Translations under genes and position numbers: made by a program
Source of the DNA: Lacunisphaera limnophila
GTDB lineage: Bacteria > Verrucomicrobiota > Verrucomicrobiia > Opitutales > Opitutaceae
Assembly (NCBI RefSeq): GCF_001746835.1
Contig: NZ_CP016094.1
Location: 496,001 to 560,000 of the forward strand
Length of the DNA stretch: 64,000 nt
Direction of reading: 5' to 3'
The notes under the pieces: generated by a model
Database searches by the model: none
Told to the model about the DNA's origin: nothing
What the model saw: the letters and a program-made list of their open reading frames with translations, nothing else
In this document: positions 9,059 through 16,882 of the stretch, piece after piece
How positions within the stretch are numbered: the stretch's first letter is position 1
Layout: every line of letters starts with the position of its first letter

Positions 9059-9589
9059 ATGAATAACCATCGTCATTTCACCGCCCTGAGCGCCGGGTCC
9101 GCCCTGCTCTTCGGCGCCTTCTTCAACACCGGTTGCCAGACCGACAGTTCCAACACCGAGCGCGGCGCTCTTGGCGGGGCTGTGGCCGGCGCCATCGTCG
9201 GCGGCATCATCGGTCACCAGTCCGGTGACCGCGACAAGGGCGCCGCCGCCGGCGCCGCCGCCGGCGCCATCATCGGTGGCGTCGCGGGCAACCGCGAGGA
9301 CCGCCGGGTCTCCGAGATCCAATACGAGCGCCGCATCGCCGAGGAAGCCCTCGCCAAGGAGCGCGCCCAGGAGGATGCCCGCCGCCAGCGCATGATCGCC
9401 CAGGGCAAGACGGTCGAGGACCAGGAAATCCTCGCCGCCCGCCAGCGCGCCGAGGCCGCCGAGGCCGAGGTGGCCCGGCTCAAGGCCGAGGAGGCCGACG
9501 CCCTCAAGCGCGCCAAGCAGCTCGAGGAATTCCGCGCCCGCGAAGCCGCCGCCAAGGCTGAGGCTGAGCGCATTCGCAACGGCGAGTAA
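9059..9589 (+). CDS. Glycine-zipper lipoprotein with C-terminal coiled coil
   Basis: The 176-residue product begins with a short basic segment and a hydrophobic stretch ending in a lipobox-like FFNTGC, with Cys26 as the likely lipidation site. Residues about 36-80 contain GxxxG-rich segments (ALGGAVAGAIVGGIIGH and AGAAAGAIIGGVAG), typical of glycine-zipper envelope proteins such as YMGG domains. From about 90 to the end it is an Ala/Glu/Arg-rich coiled coil. A structural outer-membrane or periplasmic role is inferred. A strong terminator follows 26 bases after the stop. Confidence 0.82.
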   Translation: MNNHRHFTALSAGSALLFGAFFNTGCQTDSSNTERGALGGAVAGAIVGGIIGHQSGDRDKGAAAGAAAGAIIGGVAGNREDRRVSEIQYERRIAEEALAKERAQEDARRQRMIAQGKTVEDQEILAARQRAEAAEAEVARLKAEEADALKRAKQLEEFRAREAAAKAEAERIRNGE

Positions 9590-9614
9590 GAACACGGTCT
9601 TCCCCTTGGCCTTC

Positions 9615-9639
9615 AGTCCCGGTTCGCCGGGACTTTTTT
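9615..9639 (+). terminator. Rho-independent terminator after the lipoprotein gene
   Basis: An 8-base perfect stem AGTCCCGG / CCGGGACT with a TTCG loop is followed directly by a run of Ts. The stable UUCG tetraloop supports a real terminator. Confidence 0.92.
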
Positions 9640-9756
9640 GTGCCTGCCGGCATCCACCAACGCACCCGGATTGGTGAATGCTAGTTCGGTTATGCCGCAG
9701 GGTCGTCGCTTGCGCCGAGCCTACGGAAAACACCAACCGAATTAAAACGCCTGGAG

Positions 9757-10887
9757 TCAGCTCCTCGACTCGAAGGTCCCGTCGGCCCGCTTCACCACCA
9801 GCTTCTTCAACTCGAGCATCATCAGGGCGGCCGAAACCTCGGCCGAGCCCAAGCCGGTGGCCGCGATCAGCGCATCAATCCCCTGCGTTGCCCCGCCCGC
9901 GAGCGCGCCCAGTACGCGGCCTTCCTTCTCGTCCAGTTGCGGCAACAACAACTCCAGCACCCGGGGTTCCCCCGCGGTCTCGATCGCCTTCGGCCGCAGT
10001 CCGTCGAGGTAGCTCAGTTCGGAAAGGATGTCGTCCACGCCGGTGAGCAGGGTGGCCCCGTCGCGGATCAGTTGATGACAACCCCGGCTCGTCGCCTGGT
10101 CGATCCGGCCTGGCACGGCGAAGATCAACCGGCCCTGTTCGCCGGCAAAACGCGCCGTGATCATGGCCCCGCCCGACTCGTCGCTCTCCACGACCACCAC
10201 CGCCTCGCTGATGCCGGACACGATCCGGTTGCGCATGGCGAAGGATTGGCGGTCGGCCTTTCGCCCAAAGGGAAATTCCGCGAGCACGGCCCCGGTCTCG
10301 GCGATCTGCCGATAGAGCCCGAGGTTTTCCGAGGGATAGATGATGTCGATCCCGGTGCCCAGCACCGCGGCCGTCTTGCCGCCGACGGATAACGCGCCTT
10401 CGTGGGCGGCAGTGTCGATGCCGCGCGCCAGCCCGCTCACGACGCAAAAGCCGAGGCGCGCCAGGTCGGCGCCGAGTTTCTTGGCGACCGACTGCCCATA
10501 GAGCGTGGTGCGCCGGCTGCCGACGATGGCGATGCAAGGTTGCTCAAACAGGTAAGGTCCCTTCCGATAGAGACCGATCGGGGGATCATGGATCTCCCGC
10601 AGCATTTTGGGATAACCCTCATCCCGCGTGGTGATGAACACCGCCCCGGCCTGTGCCAGACGCTCTTCCTCGCGCGGCAGGTCGAAATGGGTGCGCCAGG
10701 CAAGGATGGCCGCGCTCGTCTCCGGACCAACTCCGCGCACGGACTCGAGGCGGCGTTTGTCCGCGGTCAGGATTTCCCGCGGGTCGCCCCCAAACTCCGC
10801 CAGCAACCGGTTGAGCGTGATGGGGCCGATGTTGGGCAGGTCGTTCATCACCATGAACGCCTGCCGCTCGGTAAGGGTGTCTGCCAT
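9757..10887 (-). CDS. dprA: DNA-processing protein DprA
   Basis: The 376-residue protein has an N-terminal helix-hairpin-helix/SAM-like region (about 1-70), the DprA Rossmann fold with IAIVGSRRTTLYG and VSGLARGIDTAAHEGAL, and a C-terminal winged-helix region from about 310 (VLGALAGGATQGIDALIAAT). DprA loads RecA on incoming single-stranded DNA during natural transformation. The gene is full length. It sits one base from the NAD(P)HX repair gene on the same strand, so the two are probably one transcript. No competence genes are in the window. Confidence 0.95.
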   Translation of the reverse strand: MADTLTERQAFMVMNDLPNIGPITLNRLLAEFGGDPREILTADKRRLESVRGVGPETSAAILAWRTHFDLPREEERLAQAGAVFITTRDEGYPKMLREIHDPPIGLYRKGPYLFEQPCIAIVGSRRTTLYGQSVAKKLGADLARLGFCVVSGLARGIDTAAHEGALSVGGKTAAVLGTGIDIIYPSENLGLYRQIAETGAVLAEFPFGRKADRQSFAMRNRIVSGISEAVVVVESDESGGAMITARFAGEQGRLIFAVPGRIDQATSRGCHQLIRDGATLLTGVDDILSELSYLDGLRPKAIETAGEPRVLELLLPQLDEKEGRVLGALAGGATQGIDALIAATGLGSAEVSAALMMLELKKLVVKRADGTFESRS

Positions 10888-10888
10888 T

Positions 10889-12460
10889 TCAGGGATGGAG
10901 CGCCGGCCCGAGCTGCTCGAGGGTTTCCGATAGCTCTATGGCGACCTGGCCCCGGGCGCGAGCCAACAAATCAGCCGCCCGTCCGTGCCAGACCACCCCG
11001 CGGCACGCCGCCAGCAGCGGGTCCGCTGGCGACTGCGCCAGCAACCCGCCGATCAGACCGGCGAGGATATCCCCGCTCCCGCCCCGCGCCAGCACCGGGC
11101 CGCCGAAAGGGGAGTAGTAAGTAGGGCCGGTCTCAGACCCGCCCGAGTTACTCACGATGCGGGTCAAAGGCCCCTTGAGCACGGTGACCACATCTCCGCT
11201 GCCCGAGGCCGGTCGAAGACCGGCCCTACCCCCGATCCGCTCATATTCGCCTGCGTGGGGCGTGCAGACCACAGAGCGGCCTTGCGCAGCCGCCAGCACT
11301 TCCGGCCGCAAGGCATCGGCATCGAGCACCAAGGGAATGGCCGACATGCGCCCAATCGCCACCATGGTCTCGATCACCTCCGGCTCTGCACTCATGCCCG
11401 GACCCATCAGCATGGCGGTGGCGCGCGACTGGCGGGCCTGGATCAGGTCCACTGTTCCCCCGGCCAGGCCGCCGGCGGCGGTTTCCGGGCAACCCACCCA
11501 CATGGCCTCGGGGTGGCGGGCCGCGTATTCCGGAGCCAGTCGCTCGGGCACGAAAGCCGTCACCAATCCCGCCCCACTGCGCAGCGCCGCGCGCACGGCC
11601 AGCACCACCGCGCCCGGATAGCTGCGCGAGCCACCCACGACGAGTAGATGGCCGAAGGTACGCTTGTCCGTCTGGGACGAACGCAAGGCCGCCAACGGGG
11701 CCAGTATATCCTGAGTCAGCACGTAGTCTGTAGCCGGGCTCGCTGACCCCGGACAACCGGGCCCACCGAGCTTGGCTACAGGGTCGAAGAACCCCAAATC
11801 CAGATACCGCAACCTGCCCACGGACGCGGCCGCCGCCGACAGCAAAACCGGCTGTTTGACGATGCCGGTGGCATAGGTGAAATCCGCCCGGAAAACCGTC
11901 GGAGCGTTCGTCTCGCCCACCCCGCTGGGCAGATCCACGGCAGCCCGGAACCGGATGGCCGGGTGCGCGTTCACCGCGTGGATGAGATCTGCCGTCGCGT
12001 CATCCATCGGCGGGCGGAATTGGAAACCGAAGATGCCGTCCAGGCAGAGGGCGTAACCCGGGGCGAGCAGGCCCGGAGCCCCTTTAGCCACCAAGCGCGT
12101 TGCAGCACGCGGGCCCACACTCGACCGCAAATCAGCCAGAGCCCGTGCCGCCAGCGGCCGCAGGGTTGTTTCGCCGAAGCAGAACACCACTTCGGCGGTG
12201 GCCGCCGGGATGGCGGTCAACAACGCCCGCGCCGCGAGCAAAGCATCGCCGCCATTGTGGCCCTTTCCCACCAGCACCAGGATCCGCGCGTCCGCAGGCA
12301 AGCCGCCGATCTCCTTGAAATCCTCGGTGATCGCCGCCGCGAGGGCGAGTCCCGCCCGTTGCATGGCTTGCCATTCGGCGGCCTCGTCCGGCAACCGGCC
12401 GGCCTCCCACGCCTTGGCCGCGGCGCAACTCAGGACCGGGTGGGATGGCACGCGATCCAT
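10889..12460 (-). CDS. nnr: Bifunctional NAD(P)H-hydrate epimerase / ADP-dependent dehydratase, interrupted in frame by REP sequence
   Basis: The 523-residue enzyme repairs damaged NAD(P)HX. The N-terminal YjeF_N epimerase domain (about 1-220) has GKGHNGGDA and VDLPSGVGE. The C-terminal dehydratase domain (about 265-515) has TFGHLLVVGGSRSYPGA, LVLDADALRP, TPHAGEYERI, VLKGPLTRI and GGSGDILAG. Two REP-type pairs are translated in frame: 11729-11780 encodes the interdomain linker (about 227-244), and 11122-11229 encodes segments on both sides of the VLKGP motif (about 411-447). There the helix usually found between HPGE and VLKG appears replaced by GRAGLRPASGSG. Key residues survive, so activity is possible but uncertain. 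Confidence 0.9.
   Translation of the reverse strand: MDRVPSHPVLSCAAAKAWEAGRLPDEAAEWQAMQRAGLALAAAITEDFKEIGGLPADARILVLVGKGHNGGDALLAARALLTAIPAATAEVVFCFGETTLRPLAARALADLRSSVGPRAATRLVAKGAPGLLAPGYALCLDGIFGFQFRPPMDDATADLIHAVNAHPAIRFRAAVDLPSGVGETNAPTVFRADFTYATGIVKQPVLLSAAAASVGRLRYLDLGFFDPVAKLGGPGCPGSASPATDYVLTQDILAPLAALRSSQTDKRTFGHLLVVGGSRSYPGAVVLAVRAALRSGAGLVTAFVPERLAPEYAARHPEAMWVGCPETAAGGLAGGTVDLIQARQSRATAMLMGPGMSAEPEVIETMVAIGRMSAIPLVLDADALRPEVLAAAQGRSVVCTPHAGEYERIGGRAGLRPASGSGDVVTVLKGPLTRIVSNSGGSETGPTYYSPFGGPVLARGGSGDILAGLIGGLLAQSPADPLLAACRGVVWHGRAADLLARARGQVAIELSETLEQLGPALHP
11122..11229. repeat. REP-like inverted pair inside the nnr coding sequence
   Basis: GTAGGGCCGGTCT at 11122-11134 is the exact reverse complement of AGACCGGCCCTAC at 11217-11229. 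The right arm contains its own palindrome GGCCGGTC-GAA-GACCGGCC (11207-11225). The two arms flank the codons for the conserved VLKGP motif. Confidence 0.8.
11729..11780. repeat. REP-like pair in the nnr interdomain linker
   Basis: GTAGCCGGGCTCGCTGACCC starts at 11730, and GGCTAC at 11774-11779 is its inverted GTAGCC. It reads through the gene in frame as a Gly/Pro/Ser-rich linker (LGGPGCPGSASP). Confidence 0.65.
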
Positions 12461-12469
12461 GGCTGGCCT

Positions 12470-12874
12470 TCAGTGCCGGACCAGTGCCGCGACCGCCATC
12501 GCGTGGGTGTCGATGTGCGAGAGGGTCAGCATCACGTGGGTGGCGCCGACCTCCGCCAGCAGGGCCGTGGCCTTGGCGTCGAGGCGCACGAGCGGTTCGT
12601 GGCGGCTGCCGTGATAAACAGAAACCGAGGTCCACTCGAGGTGCTCGCCAATGCCGGTGGTGAAGCACTTGGCCACCGCCTCCTTGGCGGCCCAGCGGGC
12701 GGCGTAATGCTTGTGGGGAAACTTGAGGCCGTTGCAGTACGCCTGCTCCTCCTCGGTGAACACGCGCTTGAGGAACCGGTCCCCGTGGCGCTTGAGCACG
12801 CTGTGGATGCGCTCGGTCTCAATGAGATCACAGCCCAGACCAATCAGAATGCCACCGGGAGGAAGGGAGATCAT
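12470..12874 (-). CDS. acpS: Holo-[acyl-carrier-protein] synthase
   Basis: The 134-residue phosphopantetheinyl transferase moves 4'-phosphopantetheine from CoA to ACP. The magnesium-binding IGLGCDLIETERI (11-23) and the second signature YAARWAAKEAVAKCF are intact, with FTEEEQAYC between. Length is typical for the trimeric AcpS group. The gene lies 9 bases upstream of the NAD(P)HX repair gene and downstream of pdxJ, in a conserved-looking pdxJ-acpS-nnr-dprA series. A repeat element fills the pdxJ-acpS gap. Confidence 0.95.
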   Translation of the reverse strand: MISLPPGGILIGLGCDLIETERIHSVLKRHGDRFLKRVFTEEEQAYCNGLKFPHKHYAARWAAKEAVAKCFTTGIGEHLEWTSVSVYHGSRHEPLVRLDAKATALLAEVGATHVMLTLSHIDTHAMAVAALVRH

Positions 12875-12879
12875 GGGGA

Positions 12880-12973
12880 AGTAGCGAGCAGTGAGTAGCG
12901 GGTAGAGAGTAGAAAGGCAACCCGAGTGGAAGTAGCGTGATGCTCGCTACTCACTACCCGCTACTCGCTACTC
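12880..12973. repeat. GTAGCGAGTAGCGGG-type tandem/inverted repeat between pdxJ and acpS
   Basis: The left arm begins GTAGCGAGCAGTGAGTAGCG; the right arm, read on the minus strand, is AGTAGCGAGTAGCGGGTAGT followed by GAGCATCACGCTACT. Both arms are degenerate tandem arrays of AGTAGCG(A/G)GT units in opposite orientation. It begins 2 bases beyond the pdxJ stop codon. A sister copy lies at 19525-19613. Confidence 0.8.
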
Positions 12974-12974
12974 C

Positions 12975-13718
12975 TCAAGCGTTCATCAGCGCCTTCATCG
13001 TGCGCACGGCCTCGGCGATGCCGGTGAAGAGGGCGCGGCTGATGATGCTGTGGCCGATGTTGAGCTCATGCAGGTGCGGGATGGTCCGGACCTCGGTGAT
13101 GTTGATATAATTGATGCCATGGCCGGCATTGACGACCAGGCCGAGGGCGTGGCCCTGCTCGGCGCCCGCGACGAGGCGGGCGAGTTCGGGGCCGCGCCCG
13201 GGCAAGTGGTAGGCGTTGGCGTAGGCGCCGGTGTGCAGCTCAATCCACGGCGCCCGCAATTGCGCGGACATCGCAATCTGCTCCGGGTCGGGGTCGATGA
13301 AGAGGCTGGTCTTGATGCCGGCGGCGTTCATGGCGTCGGTGACGCGGGCAACCTTGTCCCGGTGCTTCACCACATCGAGACCGCCCTCGGTGGTGATCTC
13401 CTCGCGGCTTTCCGGCACGAGGCAGACCGAATGGGGCCGCAACCGCAGGGCCAGTTCGGTCATGGCCGGGGTGCAGGCCATCTCGAGGTTCAGCCGGGTG
13501 GAGTGGGATGCGGCCAGCAGGCGCACGTCCTCGTCCTGGATGTGACGCCGGTCCTCGCGCAGGTGGACGGTGATGCCGTCGGCGCCCGCCTGCTCGCACA
13601 GGCCGGCGAGGGCCACCGGGTCGGGCTCCACGAGGCCGCCAAAGCCGGCGTCCACCTGCCGGTAGCGGGCCTGCCGGAGGGTGGCAGCATGATCGATGTT
13701 TACGCCGAGGAGGAGCAT
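12975..13718 (-). CDS. pdxJ: Pyridoxine 5'-phosphate synthase
   Basis: The 247-residue TIM-barrel enzyme condenses 1-deoxyxylulose 5-phosphate with aminoacetone phosphate in DXP-dependent vitamin B6 synthesis. Conserved elements include LGVNIDHAATLRQAR, GADGITVHLREDRRHI, the central LNLEMACT, and NAGHGINYIN with NIGHSIISRALF at the end. The ATG at 13718 is chosen because MLLLGVNIDH matches the family start; a further ATG at 13739 would add seven residues. It is divergent from the VC0807-like gene. Confidence 0.94.
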   Translation of the reverse strand: MLLLGVNIDHAATLRQARYRQVDAGFGGLVEPDPVALAGLCEQAGADGITVHLREDRRHIQDEDVRLLAASHSTRLNLEMACTPAMTELALRLRPHSVCLVPESREEITTEGGLDVVKHRDKVARVTDAMNAAGIKTSLFIDPDPEQIAMSAQLRAPWIELHTGAYANAYHLPGRGPELARLVAGAEQGHALGLVVNAGHGINYINITEVRTIPHLHELNIGHSIISRALFTGIAEAVRTMKALMNA

Positions 13719-13770
13719 GAGGGGAAGGTTGACCAACATGGGCCCGGTGCTTCTCCTTGGCAAAAGCGAA

Positions 13771-14481
13771 ATGCCCTCCCCCGCCGCCACACCGCCCCGC
13801 AAAGAAAACCTGCTGCTGAACCTCGCCTGCACCGTGGCGGCCCCGGCGATCATCCTGTCGAAGCTGAGCGACCGCCTGGGCGCCCGGAACGCCCTGCTGG
13901 TGGCCCTCGCCTTCCCCCTGGCTTACGGGATCTACGACCTGATCAAGCGCCGGAATTTCAATTTCATCGCCGCACTGGGCTTCACCAGCACGCTGGCGAC
14001 CGGCGGCCTGGGCCTGCTCCGGCTCGACCCGTTTTGGTTTGCCGTCAAGGAGGCGGCGGTGCCGACGCTCATCGGGCTGACCGTGCTGGTGTCGCAATGG
14101 ACCAAGAAGCCCCTCGTCCGCACCATGATGTTCAACGACCAGGTGATCAACGTGCCCAAGGTGGAGGAGGCCCTCGACCGCCGTGACCAGCGACCCGCCT
14201 TTCGCGAACTGCTCAAAACCTCCAGTTGGCTCCTGGCCGGCTCCTTCGCGCTGAGCGCGGTGCTGAACTTCGTGCTGGCGCGGATCATCATCACGGCCAT
14301 GCCGGAGACCCCGCTGTTCAACGAGCAGCTGGGCCGGCTGACCTGGGTGAGCTACATCGTGATCATGGTGCCCAGCATGGCGGTCATGATCTATGCCCTC
14401 TGGCGGCTGTTTAAGGGCCTGCAGGTGCTGACCGGCCTCACGCTCGACGAGATTCTGCACCAGCCGGCGGAAAAGAAGTAG
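13771..14481 (+). CDS. VC0807 family membrane protein
   Basis: The 236-residue protein has five or six predicted transmembrane segments and the motifs PRKENLLLNLACTVAAPAII, LAFPLAYGIYDLI, FNFIAALGFTSTLATGG and ARIIITAMP. They match the VC0807 family of unknown function, which is distantly like intracellular septation protein A. The start at 13771 places PPRKEN near the N-terminus; an alternative ATG at 13738 exists. A REP-like element follows the stop. Confidence 0.75.
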   Translation: MPSPAATPPRKENLLLNLACTVAAPAIILSKLSDRLGARNALLVALAFPLAYGIYDLIKRRNFNFIAALGFTSTLATGGLGLLRLDPFWFAVKEAAVPTLIGLTVLVSQWTKKPLVRTMMFNDQVINVPKVEEALDRRDQRPAFRELLKTSSWLLAGSFALSAVLNFVLARIIITAMPETPLFNEQLGRLTWVSYIVIMVPSMAVMIYALWRLFKGLQVLTGLTLDEILHQPAEKK

Positions 14482-14506
14482 GGCAATTGCCATTTAGATC
14501 GAAACC

Positions 14507-14565
14507 GTAGGGGCGGACCTTGAGTCCGCCCACGAACGAAGGTCGTGGTCAAGCCACGCCCCTAC
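14507..14565. repeat. REP-like inverted pair
   Basis: The left unit GTAGGGGCGGACC TTGA GTCCGCCC faces a right unit that reads GTAGGGGCGTGGC TTGA CCACGACC on the minus strand. The two units share the GTAGGGGCG head but have different stems. It lies in the convergent gap between the VC0807-like gene and citrate synthase. Confidence 0.75.
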
Positions 14566-14606
14566 AGAAGACACAAGGAAGGTCGAACAGCGGAGATCGG
14601 TCCGCC

Positions 14607-14639
14607 AAAAGAAAAAGGACGGGATCAGTGATCCCGCCC
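14607..14639 (-). terminator. Rho-independent terminator of gltA
   Basis: On the minus strand GGGCGGGATC-ACT-GATCCCGTCC pairs over ten positions (one G-U) and is followed by TTTTTCTTTT. It lies 29 bases beyond the gltA stop codon. Confidence 0.9.
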
Positions 14640-14667
14640 TTGCGACAGTAAAACGTCGGCTCGACGC

Positions 14668-15963
14668 TCAGGTGCGTTTACCGATCAGCACGTAGTCGCG
14701 CTTGACGGGGCCGACGTAGACCTGGCGGGGACGGTAGATACGGCCCTTCGGGTTGGAGGCGACTTCCTTCCAGTTGGCGATCCAGCCGGGGGAACGGCCG
14801 ATGGCGAACATGGTGGTGAAGAGCTCCGTCGGGATGCCGAGCGCGCGCATGATGATGCCCGAGTAGAAATCGACGTTGGGGTACAGCTTGCGGGCGAGGA
14901 AGTACTCGTCGTTCAGCGCCGAGTGCTCGAGGCGCTTGGCGATGTCGAGGAGCGGGTCGGTCTTGCCGAGCTTGTTGAGCACGACATCGCAGGCGTGGCC
15001 GATGATGCGGGCGCGGGGGTCGTAATTGCGGTAGACGGCGTGGCCGAAGCCCATGAGGCGGTTGCCCTTCGCGCCGGACTTGGCGGCGGCGATGAAGCGC
15101 GTGCCGTCGTCGCCCTCGTCGTGGATGGACTGGAGCATCTGCATCACGGCCGAGTTGGCGCCGCCGTGGAGCGGGCCGGAGAGCGCGCAGATACCGGCGG
15201 CCAGCGAGGTGAAGAGATTGGCGCCGCTGGAGCCGACCATGCGGACGGTCGACGTGCTGCAGTTCTGCTCGTGGTCGGCATGGAGCAGCAGGATGAGGTT
15301 GAGCGCGCGGGTGACCTCGGGGATCAGGGCGTATTCCTGATACGGCTCCGAGAACATCAGGTGCAGGAAATTGTCGCAGAACGGGATGTCCTTCGGGTAG
15401 TTGAAGGGCAGGCCGTGGCGGTAGCGGTAGATGCCGGCGACGATCGTGCGGATCTTCGAGATGGCCATGGCGGCCGTGAGGTCGAAGTTCGCGAGATCCT
15501 TCTCGAAATTATTGGTGGCGAGGTGCGGGTAATACGCCGCCATCGAGCTCACGATGGAGGTGAGCATGCCCATCGGCGGGGCCTCGCGCGGGAAACCCTC
15601 GAAGATGCGCAGCATCTGGGTGTCGATGGCTGCGTTCTGGCGCAGGAGCCGGCCAATGCTGAGGCGCTGCTTCTGGTTGGGGAGTTCGCCGTAGATGATG
15701 AGGTAGGCCGTCTCGACGAAATCGGACTGCTCGGCCAGCTGCTCGATGGGGTAACCGCGGTGGCGCAGGATGCCGTTGTCGCCGTCGAGGTAGGTGATCG
15801 CGCTCTCGCAGGAGCCGGTGTTGCCGTAGCCCTGGTCGTAGGCGATGTAGCCGGTGTCGGCCCGGAGCTTGCGCAGGTCGATGGCCTTCTCCCCTTCGGA
15901 GCCGGTGATGATGGGGTAGCTGATTTCCTTGCCGTCTAGTTTGATTTGGGCGTCGTTGGGCAT
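14668..15963 (-). CDS. gltA: Citrate synthase (type II)
   Basis: The 431-residue enzyme condenses oxaloacetate and acetyl-CoA. Active-site histidines lie in [15 protein letters not shown] and [14 protein letters not shown], with [11 protein letters not shown] between. The N-terminal beta-rich domain ([21 protein letters not shown]) identifies the hexameric gram-negative type that is NADH-sensitive in other species. The ATG at 15963 is preferred; the 14-residue upstream extension does not resemble the family. A terminator follows the gene. Confidence 0.95.
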   Translation of the reverse strand: MPNDAQIKLDGKEISYPIITGSEGEKAIDLRKLRADTGYIAYDQGYGNTGSCESAITYLDGDNGILRHRGYPIEQLAEQSDFVETAYLIIYGELPNQKQRLSIGRLLRQNAAIDTQMLRIFEGFPREAPPMGMLTSIVSSMAAYYPHLATNNFEKDLANFDLTAAMAISKIRTIVAGIYRYRHGLPFNYPKDIPFCDNFLHLMFSEPYQEYALIPEVTRALNLILLLHADHEQNCSTSTVRMVGSSGANLFTSLAAGICALSGPLHGGANSAVMQMLQSIHDEGDDGTRFIAAAKSGAKGNRLMGFGHAVYRNYDPRARIIGHACDVVLNKLGKTDPLLDIAKRLEHSALNDEYFLARKLYPNVDFYSGIIMRALGIPTELFTTMFAIGRSPGWIANWKEVASNPKGRIYRPRQVYVGPVKRDYVLIGKRT

Positions 15964-16099
15964 ACGGGGGTGGTAAAAACAGAGCAGAAAACGGGCCCAT
16001 TGCAAAGCAAAGCAGCCGGCTCAAACCGCCGCGGGACAATCATTAGCCCGCCCCCTTGGTCCCGGTAGGAAATGTAACGCCCGGGCCGGGCCGTCCGGG

Positions 16100-16828
16100 T
16101 CAGTTGGTCTGCAGCGAGGGGACGCTGAAGGTGTCGGCGGCGAAGACCTCGTTGACCTTCACCTGCTCGAAAACGATGGCGGTCACGCTGCCGTTGGGCG
16201 CCTTGTTGATCACGCGCCGGGGAAAGCGGATGCCGTTCACGAACAGCTCCCCTTCCTCGCGGATCTCGCCGCCGTTCTCCGTCTCGGTCTTGACGAGCTG
16301 GCCGGTGGCCTTGTCGAAGGAGCGGATGAAGACGATGGCGGCGCCGTGGCGGAAGGTGAGCTGCACGCAGGCCCGGCCGTCGATCGTCGACTCACCCGTG
16401 ACCGCGACCTCGCAACCGGGCATGTCCCGGATCGCGTAAAAGCTGAGATTCTCGAGCGTGTTCGCCCGCAGCCGTTTCACCTGCGTCGCGTCCAGCAAGG
16501 TGACCTGCCATTGGAGCGGGTTGGCGGGATTGGTGCGCTTTTGCCACGCATCGTAGCCATCCAGGGCCGTGGCCTCGATCACCTGCGGACCGCTGACCGT
16601 GATCTTCTGCTGGTAGGGTTTTTGAAAAATGATGTCCGTGGGCAGCTTCTTGCCGTCGGCCAGCTCCAGCGTGCCCGTGAAATGCACGCTTTTGACGGCA
16701 TTCAGGGCCTGGTCACCGCCCAGGAAGGTCCGGGCCTTGGCAATCCAGGCATCCGCCGTCTGCGCGCCCAGGGGGGCGGTGGCAAACGCGAGCAGGCCGG
16801 CCAGGAGGGTGAGGTGACGGGTGTTCAT
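16100..16828 (-). CDS. Exported hypothetical protein, LolA-like beta protein
   Basis: The 242-residue product has a signal peptide (residues 1-22, ending PLGAQ). The mature part starts with an amphipathic helix (ADAWIAKARTFLGGDQALNAVKS) and then alternating beta strands (SVHFTGTLELADG, FIRSFDKATGQLVKTET). The layout resembles outer-membrane lipoprotein-sorting proteins of the LolA/LolB-like fold, often seen in Opitutaceae. No lipobox is present. Two cysteines in the mature part could form a disulfide. It lies 54 bases downstream of guaA on the same strand and may be co-transcribed. Confidence 0.65.
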   Translation of the reverse strand: MNTRHLTLLAGLLAFATAPLGAQTADAWIAKARTFLGGDQALNAVKSVHFTGTLELADGKKLPTDIIFQKPYQQKITVSGPQVIEATALDGYDAWQKRTNPANPLQWQVTLLDATQVKRLRANTLENLSFYAIRDMPGCEVAVTGESTIDGRACVQLTFRHGAAIVFIRSFDKATGQLVKTETENGGEIREEGELFVNGIRFPRRVINKAPNGSVTAIVFEQVKVNEVFAADTFSVPSLQTN

Positions 16829-16882
16829 ACGGGGGTTAGGACCGCCAAATTTGGGGCGGGTGCCGGGGTTCGCAACGGCAAT

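Noticed and set aside
12880-12973. The AGTAGCG repeat as a CRISPR array
   Set aside because: Units are about seven bases, degenerate, without spacers of constant length, and arranged as two inverted arms.
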